Below, in pieces: positions 46,353-55,492 of a stretch of 64,000 nucleotides of DNA. The notes beneath the pieces are model-generated. The model saw nothing but the letters and a program-made list of their open reading frames with translations, searched no databases and was not told the DNA's origin. Both the position numbers and the translations under genes were made by a program. This DNA comes from Enterobacter sp. RHBSTW-00175 (lineage in GTDB: Bacteria > Pseudomonadota > Gammaproteobacteria > Enterobacterales > Enterobacteriaceae), in contig NZ_CP055930.1 in assembly GCF_013927005.1 (NCBI RefSeq), positions 4,774,001 to 4,838,000 of the forward strand. Direction: 5' to 3'. The stretch's first letter is position 1. Each line of letters begins with the position of its first letter.

Positions 46353-47671
46353 TGCCAAAATTAGTGACGTGGATGAATAACGAGCGGGTCGGCGAACTGA
46401 CAAAGCTTACCAACGGGGCCCATACGTTTAAATACGCCAATGAATGGCTAATGAACCGGTATGCCAGGCCTTTGTCGTTATCGCTTCCGCTGCAATTTGG
46501 TGAGATTACCTCCGATGCGGTGTTCAATTTCTTTGACAACCTGCTCCCGGATAGCCCTGCGGTCAGGGATCGTATCGTGAAGCGCTACCATGCCCGTTCT
46601 AAGCAACCCTTTGATTTACTGGCTGAGGTAGGGCGTGACAGCGTTGGCGCGGTAACGTTATTACCCGCGAATGAAAACAGTACGACACCGGAAATGACAT
46701 GGGAGACGCTGAGCGAAGAGAAGCTCGAGACGGTGCTGACGGCTTATCAGTCAGACATTCCGCTGGGGATGATTAATGAGGAAAATGATTTCCGCATTTC
46801 CGTTGCCGGTGCTCAGGAAAAAACCGCGCTCCTTAAAGCCGGCGACGACTGGTGTATCCCGAAAGGGATCACGCCGACCACGCACATCATCAAACTGCCG
46901 ATTGGCGAGATTAAACAGCCCAATGCCACGTTGGATCTGAGCGATAGTGTGGATAATGAATACTTCTGTTTAGAGCTGGCGAGAGCGCTGGGCCTTGATG
47001 TGCCGAAGGCGGAAATCATCAGAGCGGGCAGGGTGAGAGCACTCGCCGTCGAGCGTTTTGACCGCCGCTGGAACGCGAGCCGCTCCGTTTTATTGCGATT
47101 ACCGCAGGAAGATATGTGTCAGACTTTTGGTCTTCCTTCGTCCGTGAAGTATGAATCTGATGGCGGTCCAGGTATTCCACAAATCATGGCATTTTTACAG
47201 GGCTCCAGCGAAGCACTTACCGACCGTTATAATTTCATGAAATTCCAGCTATTTCAGTGGATAACGGGCGCAACGGATGGACATGCCAAGAACTTCTCGA
47301 TATTCATCCAGCCTGGCGGAAGCTATCGACTGACCCCGTTCTACGACATCATATCGGCGTTTCCTGTGCTGGGCGGCACCGGGATCCACATCAGCGATCT
47401 GAAACTGGCCATGAGCCTGAATGCCTCAAAAGGTCGTAAAAACGATATCGACAAGATCTATCCGAGACATTTTATGGTGACAGCCAGGGCCGTCAGGTTT
47501 CCTGAAAACCAGATGACCGAGATTATGCAGGAATTTATCGACCATGTGCCGCAGGCACTGGATACGGTGATGGCGTCTTTACCCACGGACTTTTCGCAAA
47601 AGGTCGCGACCTCGATATACAAGAATGTGCTCAGGCTACACGGCCGGTTGAGCAAAAGTGCAGGGGCCTGA
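46352..47671 (+). CDS. hipA: Serine/threonine kinase toxin HipA
   Basis: HipA phosphorylates glutamyl-tRNA synthetase, halting translation and giving persistence. The 439-residue protein is full length. The autophosphorylation serine falls at residue 150 in RISVAGAQEKTALL, the same number as in E. coli, and the catalytic aspartate at residue 309 in TDGHAKNFSIF; YDIISAFP provides the metal ligand. No hipA7-type truncation is visible. With HipB and four operators this is a complete system. Confidence 0.93.
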   Translation: MPKLVTWMNNERVGELTKLTNGAHTFKYANEWLMNRYARPLSLSLPLQFGEITSDAVFNFFDNLLPDSPAVRDRIVKRYHARSKQPFDLLAEVGRDSVGAVTLLPANENSTTPEMTWETLSEEKLETVLTAYQSDIPLGMINEENDFRISVAGAQEKTALLKAGDDWCIPKGITPTTHIIKLPIGEIKQPNATLDLSDSVDNEYFCLELARALGLDVPKAEIIRAGRVRALAVERFDRRWNASRSVLLRLPQEDMCQTFGLPSSVKYESDGGPGIPQIMAFLQGSSEALTDRYNFMKFQLFQWITGATDGHAKNFSIFIQPGGSYRLTPFYDIISAFPVLGGTGIHISDLKLAMSLNASKGRKNDIDKIYPRHFMVTARAVRFPENQMTEIMQEFIDHVPQALDTVMASLPTDFSQKVATSIYKNVLRLHGRLSKSAGA

Positions 47672-47679
47672 GCCTGAAA

Positions 47680-47701
47680 CCTGCCTGAAAATACAGGCAG
47701 G
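47680..47701. terminator. Hairpin between hipA and the convergent gene
   Basis: CCTGCCTG and CAGGCAGG form a perfect 8-bp stem with a 6-base loop (AAAATA), nine bases after the hipA stop, before the convergent gene. No clear T-run is present on either strand. Confidence 0.5.
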
Positions 47702-47714
47702 CTTGCGACTATCC

Positions 47715-48077
47715 TCAGGCCTGAGGAATGCTGTCGAGGGATGTGTACACCGCTAATCCCAGTTTCTGCGCCACTTCAATATCCAAATCAGCCCCTCTCG
47801 ATTCTCCGGCAATACGATAAATGGCATCGCATTTTGCAATGAGCCGGTGAGCAACGGGATAAAGCATCGCTTCACTGATTTCATCACCCACGGATTGAGA
47901 TCCCGCTGCTTTTGCCAGCGGCAGAGCCAGCCACTCACCGATAACCGGAACATGCCCACGCTGGTAAACCGCCAGTGCGGCATTTTCCAGCCTGACAAGA
48001 TTCTCATCAATGCGGGCCTGTACGCCGTCAGTTCCACTGCGATAAGGGCCAGCGATTAAGATCAGTTGTTGTGTCAT
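47715..48077 (-). CDS. DUF4406-like protein (nucleoside deoxyribosyltransferase fold)
   Basis: This is a 120-residue protein that looks like DUF4406 / nucleoside 2-deoxyribosyltransferase-like folds: ILIAGPYRSGTDG at the N-terminus, RLENAALAVYQRGHVPVIGE, and a C-terminal ESRGADLDIEVAQKLGL that corresponds to the SxGxxxE region. The reaction is unknown; relatives cleave or transfer nucleobases. I start at MTQQL, with GAGG five bases upstream; the longer frame is AT-rich noncoding sequence. Confidence 0.65.
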   Translation of the reverse strand: MTQQLILIAGPYRSGTDGVQARIDENLVRLENAALAVYQRGHVPVIGEWLALPLAKAAGSQSVGDEISEAMLYPVAHRLIAKCDAIYRIAGESRGADLDIEVAQKLGLAVYTSLDSIPQA

Positions 48078-48136
48078 ACATACCTCATTCTTTGTCGTAG
48101 GTCCTGCAAACCTGCTTAACCGTTTTATTGCGCGAG

Positions 48137-48228
48137 ACTGCACGATTAAGCATGTATTTGCATGTTTCAAAATGAAGAATGCATGTTAATACGCACTATC
48201 GTGCAGTTTCAAGTGAATTTGTGCATGT
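48137..48228. promoter_or_regulatory. GCATGT repeat array with enclosing inverted repeat
   Basis: The 349-base gap before the lipid operon is AT-rich and contains four GCATGT copies at 48150, 48160, 48181 and 48223, spaced 10, 21 and 42 bases, all near whole helical turns. Three of them lie within a perfect 10-bp inverted repeat ACTGCACGAT (48137-48146) / ATCGTGCAGT (48198-48207). It looks like an operator array for an unidentified regulator of the operon or of the divergent gene. Confidence 0.5.
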
Positions 48229-48426
48229 TGGCAGGAGAGTGGGTCTGATGAACAGCAGCTATAGTACACCATCGCCCCTTGAAGATTGGTCACAAAAAAC
48301 ATAATCATAATTAATTGAATAAAAATGAATTTAAAAAATTCATTGCCTTTAACTTGGACAAATAAACGTGTTTGTGTAAGTTTTAATTATGTACCACACG
48401 ACGTGGTTCTCGTAAGGGTAGGATTT

Positions 48427-48861
48427 ATGCGCGAACAGCCATCCGTTATTGACAGGTTCGTTGATTACTATGCCGGTCTGGATAACAAGTCCATTCCGGC
48501 ACTTGCCAGCCTGTACGACAAGCACGCTGTGCTTATTGATCCCTTCGGGGACCATAATGGACTGTTTGCAATCCAGCGCTATTTCACGCATCTGCTGGCA
48601 AATGTAAGCGCCTGCCGTTTTGCCATTGATCCTCCGCTGTATGATACCCAACGTTTTGCTGTGACGTGGACCATGCACTGGTCTCATCCGCGTATAGCCA
48701 GTGGCGAAATACGCTCTTTACCGGGATGTTCAATGGTTGAGATTCAGGGTGAAAAGATATTCCGACAGCGTGATTACTACGACGCCGGACAGATGATTTA
48801 TGAGCATTTGCCTTTGTTGGGATGGGCCATTCGGGGCATCAAAAGGAGGGTAGGCGCATGA
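48427..48861 (+). CDS. NTF2/SnoaL-like protein, first gene of lipid operon
   Basis: This is a 144-residue NTF2-like (SnoaL-type) protein: VIDRFVDYYAGLDNKSIPAL, DKHAVLIDPFGDHNG and SMVEIQGEKIFRQRDYYDAG are the typical cone-fold segments. Such proteins accompany the SDR, FAD oxidoreductase, DUF1365 and Cfa-like genes in many proteobacteria. Its role there is unknown; binding of a lipid intermediate is a guess. I start at MREQPS (AGGA upstream) because the longer frame is noncoding in character. It overlaps the next gene by four bases. Confidence 0.75.
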   Translation: MREQPSVIDRFVDYYAGLDNKSIPALASLYDKHAVLIDPFGDHNGLFAIQRYFTHLLANVSACRFAIDPPLYDTQRFAVTWTMHWSHPRIASGEIRSLPGCSMVEIQGEKIFRQRDYYDAGQMIYEHLPLLGWAIRGIKRRVGA

Positions 48862-49577
48862 CAACCGTCCTCATTACCGGCGCCAGCTCAGGGATTGGGG
48901 AAGGGCTCGCAAAATCATGGGCTGCTGAAGGCTGTGATGTTATTGCCTGCGGTCGCGATCCTGACCGGCTGGAAAATTTGCGTCGGTATAACCCAAAAAT
49001 CACAGTACGGCTGTTCGATATGACAGACAGGGACGCCTGTCGCCTGGGCCTCGCAGACTGCCAGCCCGATCTGGTTATTTTCTGCGCCGGGACTTGCGAA
49101 TATCTGGACGATGGATGGGTGGACGCTGCTTTGGTCGCACAGGTCATGATGACGAACTATTTGGGCTGTGTGAACTGCCTTGAAGCACTCCAGCCACAGC
49201 TGACTGAGGGTAACCGTGTGGTGTTCATCAGTTCGATGGCGCACTGGTTGCCTTTCCCAAGGGCCGAAGCTTACGGTGCATCCAAAGCCGCATTGACCTG
49301 GTTTGCTAACAGTCTGCGTCTGGACTGGGAACCGAAGGGTATTGCGGTGACCGTTGTTTCACCGGGGTTTGTCGATACACCTCTCACGCGTAAAAACGAT
49401 TTTCCCATGCCGGGCCAGGTGAGCGTTGAATATGCGGTGAAGGCAATTCGCTGCGGCCTGGCAAAAGGAAAAAATCATATTGCCTTCCCGACAGGCTTTA
49501 GTGTGATGTTGCGAATGTTGGCAGGGCTACCTGAGGGGCTTCAGCGCTCAGTGCTGCGCAGGATGGTGCGCTCATGA
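48858..49577 (+). CDS. Short-chain dehydrogenase/reductase
   Basis: This is a 239-residue classical SDR. The cofactor motif is TGASSGIGEGLAKSW and the catalytic Tyr-Lys pair is in AEAYGASKAALTWF, with the serine in VFISSMAHWLPF. VVSPGFVDTPLT follows as usual. The start is the ATG with GGAGG just upstream, overlapping the preceding stop (ATGA). In this operon it may oxidise or reduce a fatty-acyl intermediate; the substrate is not known. Confidence 0.85.
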   Translation: MTTVLITGASSGIGEGLAKSWAAEGCDVIACGRDPDRLENLRRYNPKITVRLFDMTDRDACRLGLADCQPDLVIFCAGTCEYLDDGWVDAALVAQVMMTNYLGCVNCLEALQPQLTEGNRVVFISSMAHWLPFPRAEAYGASKAALTWFANSLRLDWEPKGIAVTVVSPGFVDTPLTRKNDFPMPGQVSVEYAVKAIRCGLAKGKNHIAFPTGFSVMLRMLAGLPEGLQRSVLRRMVRS

Positions 49578-50830
49578 ATATCGCGATCATTGGCAGCGGT
49601 ATTGCCGGTTTGACCTGCGCCTGGCGTCTTGCCGGGTACCATCAGGTAACTCTTTTTGAAGCGGAGTTGGCCCCTGGCGGACACACCGCCACAGTAGATG
49701 TGGTTACACCTCAGGGACGTTTTGCGATTGATAGCGGCTTTATCGTCTATAACGACCGGACCTATCCGCGTTTTATGGGATTGCTGAGTGAACTTGGCAT
49801 CCATGGGCAAAAAACGCAGATGAGTTTTTCGGTGCATAATCCGCAAAGCGGTCTGGAATACAGCGGTCATACGTTGACTTCACTGTTTGCACAGCGTCGT
49901 AACCTGATTAATCCTGCATTTTGGGGAATGTTGAAAGAGATTGTTCGCTTTAACCGTCTGGCAAAACAGTCACTGAATGAGATCGATCCTTGCGCGACGC
50001 TACAGACATTCCTTGACCAGCATCACTTCAGTGCGTTTTTTGCGCGTCACTATATTCTGCCGATGGGCGCGGCGATCTGGTCATCATCGCTCCAGGAGAT
50101 GCGCCGTTTCCCGCTACCCTTATTTTTACGCTTCTTTGAGCATCATGGACTGCTGGATATCAGGAACAGACCCCAGTGGTACGTGGTGCCGGGCGGATCA
50201 CGGGAATACATCCGCGCGATGCTGGCACTGCTGGGCGATCGTTTGACGCTGCGCCTCAATACCCCGGTTCAACAGGTGACGCGTAACGACAACAGCGTCA
50301 ACATCACGCTGGAGGCATCAACATATCATTTCGACCAGGTGATCTTTGCCTGCCATTCCTCACAGGCGCTGGCCATGCTTGAGGATGCAACCTCCGTCGA
50401 GCGCGACGTATTGGGTTCGTTTGGCTGGCAGCGTAACGAAGTCGTGTTGCATAGCGATCGCCGCTGGTTGCCGGTACGCGAACGTGCGTGGGCAAGCTGG
50501 AATTATCGTCTTAGCGGACAGGATCTGGCCAGAGCCTGTGTCACCTATAACATGAACATTCTCCAGGGATTGCCTGAAGGAAGCCCATTATTCTGCGTGA
50601 CACTCAATCCGGACATTCCTGTTGAAGAGAAATACGTCTGGAAACGCTTTGTTTACGAGCATCCATTATTTAATCCTGAAAGCTGGCAGGCGCAGACTCG
50701 CCGCAATGAGATAAGTGGCCTGCGCCGCAGCTGGTACTGTGGTGCCTACTGGTATAACGGCTTTCATGAAGATGGAGTGCGGAGTGCACTGGATGTGGTT
50801 CAGGGCATTGGCGCAGGAGCGGGGCGCTAA
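49574..50830 (+). CDS. FAD-dependent amine-oxidase-type oxidoreductase
   Basis: This is a 418-residue flavoprotein. The dinucleotide-binding motif is AIIGSGIAGLTCAWRLAG and the second motif FEAELAPGGHTATV; ASTYHFDQVIFACHSSQAL is the closing FAD segment. Proteins of this group are annotated as amine oxidases, but relatives encoded beside Cfa-like enzymes act as fatty-acyl desaturases in furan fatty acid synthesis. A similar desaturase role is an inference from context. It overlaps the SDR gene by four bases. Confidence 0.82.
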   Translation: MNIAIIGSGIAGLTCAWRLAGYHQVTLFEAELAPGGHTATVDVVTPQGRFAIDSGFIVYNDRTYPRFMGLLSELGIHGQKTQMSFSVHNPQSGLEYSGHTLTSLFAQRRNLINPAFWGMLKEIVRFNRLAKQSLNEIDPCATLQTFLDQHHFSAFFARHYILPMGAAIWSSSLQEMRRFPLPLFLRFFEHHGLLDIRNRPQWYVVPGGSREYIRAMLALLGDRLTLRLNTPVQQVTRNDNSVNITLEASTYHFDQVIFACHSSQALAMLEDATSVERDVLGSFGWQRNEVVLHSDRRWLPVRERAWASWNYRLSGQDLARACVTYNMNILQGLPEGSPLFCVTLNPDIPVEEKYVWKRFVYEHPLFNPESWQAQTRRNEISGLRRSWYCGAYWYNGFHEDGVRSALDVVQGIGAGAGR

Positions 50831-50831
50831 A

Positions 50832-51548
50832 ATGAACAGTTGCCTTTATCAGGGCCTTTTGCGCCACCGCCGCCTTCATCCTAAAACGCACCAGTTTTGT
50901 TATCAGGTGTTTATGGCCTGGCTCGATTTGGATGAACTGGAGCAACTCCCTGGCGTAGGTATACGAAGAAATCACTTTGCGACAGCGGCTTTTCATGATG
51001 TCGATTATCCGCTGGGAACACCGTTAAAAGAAAAAGTGTTAAATCAACTTACTCGTCTGACAGGGGCTCGGCCTGATGGTCGTGTGATGCTGTTGACACA
51101 GCTGCGCTACTTCGGCTTTCATTTCAATCCAGTTAATTTCTACTACTGCTATGATCGCGCGGACATACTGCGCTGGGTAGTGGCGGAGGTCCGCAATACG
51201 CCCTGGAATGAGCGTTATTACTACGCCATAGACGCACAGAAAAGGTATCCGCTGGATAAAGCCTTCCATGTATCACCTTTTAACCCAATGGACATGGTCT
51301 ATCACTGGCGGTTTAACCCGCCCGGTAAAACGCTGCATATGCATATTGAAAACCATCAGGTAGCGAAAGTATTTGATGCCACTCTGATGCTCAAGCGTGA
51401 GCCTTTGACGAAGGCGAGTCTGCACGCACTGCTGTTGCGCCTGCCATTTATGACACTTAAAACGGTGTTCGCTATTTACTGGCAGGCTCTGCGGCTGTGG
51501 CTCAAGCGAGTTCCACTCTACAACCATCCCGCCAGCAGGAGTGAATGA
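50832..51548 (+). CDS. DUF1365 protein
   Basis: This is a 238-residue protein of family DUF1365, almost always found beside a Cfa-like gene and an FAD oxidoreductase. Family-typical segments are MNSCLYQGLLRHRRLHPKTH at the start, LRYFGFHFNPVNFYYCYD, VAEVRNTPWNERYYYAID and FHVSPFNPMDMVYHWRF. No activity has been shown. I start at MNSCLY one base after the preceding stop (TAAAATG); the longer frame overlaps the FAD gene and is not part of the family. Confidence 0.85.
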   Translation: MNSCLYQGLLRHRRLHPKTHQFCYQVFMAWLDLDELEQLPGVGIRRNHFATAAFHDVDYPLGTPLKEKVLNQLTRLTGARPDGRVMLLTQLRYFGFHFNPVNFYYCYDRADILRWVVAEVRNTPWNERYYYAIDAQKRYPLDKAFHVSPFNPMDMVYHWRFNPPGKTLHMHIENHQVAKVFDATLMLKREPLTKASLHALLLRLPFMTLKTVFAIYWQALRLWLKRVPLYNHPASRSE

Positions 51549-52771
51549 TCATGACCGATCCCGTCTTTGCGCTTGAACCTGATGTTTCGTGCACACTGCG
51601 TCTGGCGCGTTGGCTCGTTTTTCGCGTGTTAAGTGGCCTTCGCGAAGGTTCACTTACCGTACGGGAAGGGGCGCAGGTCTTTCATTTTGGCGACATGTCG
51701 GCTGAATTACGCGCCGACGTTCATATTATTTCCCCAACGGTGTACTGGCGGGTGCTGACTGGTGGAAGTCTTGCTGCGGCAGAAGCCTGGATTGATGGGG
51801 AGTGGGAAACGCAACAGTTAACCACGTTGCTTCAGATATTTGCACACAACCGCATTATGCAGAGGCGACTGGAAAACGGTTTTCGCCTGCTGAGCAGACC
51901 CGTTGAGCGTATACGCCACTGGACACGTCGCAACCATCGTCAACAGGCGCGAGAAAATATTGCTGCTCATTACGATCTTGGCAATGCATTTTATGCGCAC
52001 TTTCTTGATGAGGATTTACTCTACTCAAGCGCATTGTTCACCCGTCCAGAACTGACGTTAATACAGGCTCAGCAGGCCAAAATGGCGCGACTTTGCGAAC
52101 AGTTGGCGCTGACCTCTGATGACCACCTGCTGGAAATCGGTACTGGCTGGGGGGCGATGGCGGAATACGCCGCGCGTCATTACGGATGCCGGGTGACCAC
52201 CACCACGCTGTCGCAGGAACAGTTTGCATGGGCTAACGCCCGCATTGCCCGCGCGGGTTTACAGGACAGAGTGAAAGTGCTATTGAGCGACTACCGCGAT
52301 CTGACCGGGGAATTTGACAAACTGGTGTCAGTTGAAATGATCGAGGCAGTAGGGCGACGCTACCTGCCTGAGTTTTTCCGTACCTGTCAGGCTCGCCTGC
52401 GTCCCGGGGGAAAAATGGCGATTCAGGCCATTACCATTCAGGATCAGCGCTATCACGATTACAGTAAAAGCGTCGATTTTATACAGCGTTATATTTTCCC
52501 TGGGGGATTTTTACCCAGTATCACTGCGATGAGCAGTCTGATGACAAAGCATACCGATTTTGTCGTGCGCAATCTTTTCGATATGGGACCTGACTACGCC
52601 CGGACGCTTGTTCACTGGCGGCAACAGTTCGCTCATGCCTGGCAGGATATTGAAAAGCTGGGGTTTGATGAACGTTTTCGTCGCATGTGGCTGTACTATT
52701 TCGGCTACTGTGAAGCGGGATTTAACGCTCGCACTATCAGCGTGGTGCAACTGACGGCGGAACGCGTATGA
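51545..52771 (+). CDS. Cyclopropane-fatty-acid synthase-like methyltransferase
   Basis: This is a 408-residue SAM-dependent enzyme of the Cfa/mycolic acid group. SAM motif I is HLLEIGTGWGAMAEYAARHY; SVEMIEAVGRRYLPEFF and QDQRYHDYSKSVDFIQRYIF PGG regions are the substrate-site segments of Cfa. The N-terminal part (about 1-110) is the lipid-binding domain. It should methylate unsaturated phospholipid acyl chains, forming cyclopropane or methylated products. Two in-frame ATGs (51545, 51551) are possible. The regular cfa gene of the species would lie elsewhere. Confidence 0.88.
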   Translation: MIMTDPVFALEPDVSCTLRLARWLVFRVLSGLREGSLTVREGAQVFHFGDMSAELRADVHIISPTVYWRVLTGGSLAAAEAWIDGEWETQQLTTLLQIFAHNRIMQRRLENGFRLLSRPVERIRHWTRRNHRQQARENIAAHYDLGNAFYAHFLDEDLLYSSALFTRPELTLIQAQQAKMARLCEQLALTSDDHLLEIGTGWGAMAEYAARHYGCRVTTTTLSQEQFAWANARIARAGLQDRVKVLLSDYRDLTGEFDKLVSVEMIEAVGRRYLPEFFRTCQARLRPGGKMAIQAITIQDQRYHDYSKSVDFIQRYIFPGGFLPSITAMSSLMTKHTDFVVRNLFDMGPDYARTLVHWRQQFAHAWQDIEKLGFDERFRRMWLYYFGYCEAGFNARTISVVQLTAERV

Positions 52772-53298
52772 AACGTTTGTTGACGCTGAGCCTGCTATTG
52801 ATGATGCAGCTGGCAGGTTGTAGTGGAGACATCGCTGACTATCGCCAGCAGCAGCCGACACTGGATATCTTTCAGTACTTCCAGGGAGAAACGCAGGCGT
52901 GGGGAATGGTTCAGGATCGCAGCGGCAAACAGCTTCGCCGTTTCCATGTCAATATCAACGGTGATGTGGTAGGCGACACGTTAACTCTCAATGAACGATT
53001 TGTGTATGACAACGGAGAGAAACAGCAGCGGGTATGGCACATCCGTCGGGTCAGTGCCGGTAATTACGAGGGCACTGCTGGCGATATTGAAGGTGTCGCA
53101 AAGGGCGGCGCAGCAGGTAATGCTTTTAACTGGCATTACAGCATGAATGTGAAGGCCAACGGCAAAACCTGGTTGTTAAACTTTGATGACTGGATGTACT
53201 TGCAGGATGACAACCATCTGTTTAATAAAACCGAGATGAAGAAATTTGGCATCACATTCGGCACGGTGACGCTCTTTTTCTCCCGTAAAGCTCAATAA
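52768..53298 (+). CDS. DUF3833 lipoprotein
   Basis: This is a 176-residue lipoprotein (lipobox LAGC, Cys18) of family DUF3833, the last member of the operon: FQGETQAWGMVQDRSGKQL, LNERFVYDNGEKQQRVWHI and WLLNFDDWMYLQDDNHLFNK are its typical segments. The mature protein looks like a lipocalin-type barrel, which would suit a lipid-binding role in the envelope. It overlaps the Cfa-like gene by four bases and ends the coupled operon. Confidence 0.85.
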   Translation: MKRLLTLSLLLMMQLAGCSGDIADYRQQQPTLDIFQYFQGETQAWGMVQDRSGKQLRRFHVNINGDVVGDTLTLNERFVYDNGEKQQRVWHIRRVSAGNYEGTAGDIEGVAKGGAAGNAFNWHYSMNVKANGKTWLLNFDDWMYLQDDNHLFNKTEMKKFGITFGTVTLFFSRKAQ

Positions 53299-53397
53299 CA
53301 AAAAGGGTGTACATACTGAGACAGGAATGAGCTTCGGACGTTGGTGATTCGATGATTGCCCTGGAGAGATTGCTGAAGGCAAATTTGGCAGAACTGG

Positions 53398-53515
53398 ATT
53401 TCTTTCACGGTGAACATCCCGGCATCAGATGTTGACCAGGCATACAGGCTTTAAAACTATAGCCAGGACATTCCTGGTAAATGAGCACAAATAGATATCA
53501 ATATTGAGTCTCTAC
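53398..53515 (-). mobile_element. Relic of an ISNCY-family right end
   Basis: TTTCTTTCACGGTGAACATC followed by CCGGC, and later ACTATAGCC(A/T)GGACATTCCT and AATAGA(T/C)AT, match the region 61890-62043 that holds the start of the full ISNCY transposase and its right end. About 35 bases are missing in the middle. Only the first few transposase codons survive, so this is a dead end fragment. The remaining sequence between 53299 and 53732 shows no gene. Confidence 0.8.
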
Positions 53516-53732
53516 GACTTTAGTGCGCATAATGTGTTGAACATGTTAAATGACTGCACGAAGTGCTGGCATTTAGCCTTCTGCAATGAACTGCCAGACG
53601 TTGTTACTTGTTTTCTGGCATAGAAAATCACTGCAACAGCGGAATTACAGATACATCCTGAATGTTCGTTTTTTCTTATTAATAGATAGCATTGTGAAAT
53701 GCCGGTTATTTTATGACTATTTTATAGCATCA

Positions 53733-54680
53733 TCAACAGGTTGTAGCAACACAGTTTATGTCGGGATTTCTGTTTTCCCACTGAAGTATGAGCCAGCGCA
53801 GGTAATGAACATAAACCTGTACATCACCATCAATCATGTAGCAATTACGCTGAATCTTTTTTGTGAGAGGCCAGAACAACACTGTGCCATAAGGAGTTTC
53901 ACACAGGATTACTTTCATATTCCCGTCAAGAACAACTTCATAATGAATTTGATTGTTTTTTAATTCATCTTCAGCCTCCATTAATATCTCATCTCGAATT
54001 TTATTTATTTCATGATAATGTCCGGAAGGAATCTTCATGGCAACGCGTCGTAATCCAGCTTCCCTGGCATTTTCTTCTGTGCTGATAAATGCCACCGTGT
54101 CAGCAGAATAAATCCGGCGATGTGAGTAATCCTTATCGAGCTCATACTCTCCCGGATTATCCTTCCATTTGTTGTAGCCATGCAATTTTGGAAGGTCATT
54201 GCAGAAGTTCTGAAAGTTATGCCATCGCTCGCATACAGTGACACCTTTGTAGCCTTTAAAATACTGCTTCCCTTTGGTTGTCATGTAGCACCTTGCCAGC
54301 ATGTTATGCCAGAGTATGAATGCTCTCGTTCTTTGGTGTGTTCGGGTGTTTTCAATAGTTGAATGACATCCATTACCAATATATCCGACGCCGTAATATT
54401 TTGGTGTCATCAGTAACTTTCGTCGTTCTTCCTCCGATGATGGAAAAGCTTCGTCTGATACAGAACCAGTTTTAATATGCGAGCCATAGGCTTCCTTGAT
54501 GATGCCACTGTCTTTGAATTCCACGACATAATAGCCTCGCCTTGATTTATCATCAGAGCGGCCAAGAATGGCGCATTCTCCATTATGTCGGGTTCTGAAT
54601 GTTGCGCCGGGGAACAATACGTCATGAGTATAATTTTGATGAAAGCAATTATTACGGATACCTTTTTTGTAGCGGGGCAT
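53733..54680 (-). CDS. Phage-type HNH-like protein
   Basis: This is a 315-residue protein with a segment typical of phage and mobile HNH-like/AP2-type proteins: HNMLARCYMTTKGKQYFKGY, then KGVTVCERWHNFQNFCNDL and ELDKDYSHRRIYSADTVAFI. In known relatives this reads as a Trp/Cys-rich zinc-binding and DNA-contacting block. The N-terminal third (FPGATFRTRHNGECAILGRS) is a separate small domain. I start at MPRYKK with AGGAGA upstream. Base composition is lower in GC than the operon before it. It may be a homing-type endonuclease remnant or a cargo gene; activity is not proven. Confidence 0.55.
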   Translation of the reverse strand: MPRYKKGIRNNCFHQNYTHDVLFPGATFRTRHNGECAILGRSDDKSRRGYYVVEFKDSGIIKEAYGSHIKTGSVSDEAFPSSEEERRKLLMTPKYYGVGYIGNGCHSTIENTRTHQRTRAFILWHNMLARCYMTTKGKQYFKGYKGVTVCERWHNFQNFCNDLPKLHGYNKWKDNPGEYELDKDYSHRRIYSADTVAFISTEENAREAGLRRVAMKIPSGHYHEINKIRDEILMEAEDELKNNQIHYEVVLDGNMKVILCETPYGTVLFWPLTKKIQRNCYMIDGDVQVYVHYLRWLILQWENRNPDINCVATTC

Positions 54681-55492
54681 AATATTTCTCCTGCGTGATT
54701 TAACTGAAAGGGAAGGGAGCAAAAAGAATCGGGGCGGGTCCTTCTTTTTCGATTCACCTTCAGCCAGGCACTCATGCCGGAGAGATGGATTATATTTATG
54801 TAATCACTTCAAAAAATAAAATATAAAATTTTTCAAACAATGAATTGTGACAGATGATGGTACAAACCGTCAGGCGCTCTGTGTGGCATCATTAATACGG
54901 CACATGCAAATGCGTCAGGTTGCAGCCGGATACGCTCAGATGGCTGTACAGATGCAATAAACAGGGCGGAACAGGGGGTTGCCAGTGTGAGAGGGCGCAT
55001 ATGCCTGACAATTGCAGGGCTGTTTATTTATACAGTATCTGGTATTTTGCTTACATCGTGACCGCTGACTGCCTGTATGCGGTTTTGGGGTGATTTTGCC
55101 CTTAGCCATGGTTTTGCATTGCCACTGACTCTGGCGTTGCGCATGGTGCATTACAGGGAGCGCACTCAGGGTCAGGACTGCGCCGGAATCACCCGACAGG
55201 GTGGGGGAATAGAAAAATAAATATAACCGTTTTACAGATTTAAATATCCGTGCTACCATCGCCAAATCGCCAACCGGGGTTAATTCTTTTATATATGTTC
55301 TGTTATTCTCTTATACAGACTTACTGTTTAATTGTTATTATCGGTTTTCTGTACTTATCTGCATCTGTCTTTGATGTTTCAATATTATCCCAATATTAAG
55401 CCCTCCGCAGGAGAGCCATGCGGCTTGAGCTGACAATAATAAGAACAGAAAAATAAGAATCCCCACAGAAGTGAGGACTCATCAGATAGCTA
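54681..55492. other. 812-base stretch without a recognised gene
   Basis: The left part (54780-54900) is AT-rich. The centre (54936-55265) has an open minus-strand frame of 109 codons with unusual composition (many Cys, Gln, Ser) and no ribosome site, which I do not accept as a gene. The right part is AT-rich with several T-rich tracts and may hold promoter elements. A terminator of the next gene lies at its right end. Confidence 0.5.
55446..55478 (-). terminator. Terminator of the small membrane protein gene
   Basis: On the minus strand TCCTCAC and GTGGGGA pair (one G-U) around TTCT and are followed by TTCTTATTTTTCT. It lies just past the stop of the minus-strand gene ending at 55493. Confidence 0.7.

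Noticed and set aside
53586..53963. Open plus-strand frame of 125 codons
   Set aside because: It overlaps the better supported HNH-like gene on the other strand and lacks a ribosome site.
54936..55265. Open minus-strand frame of 109 codons
   Set aside because: No ribosome site, unusual composition, no recognisable domain and no partner gene; it looks like a chance frame in a noncoding stretch.
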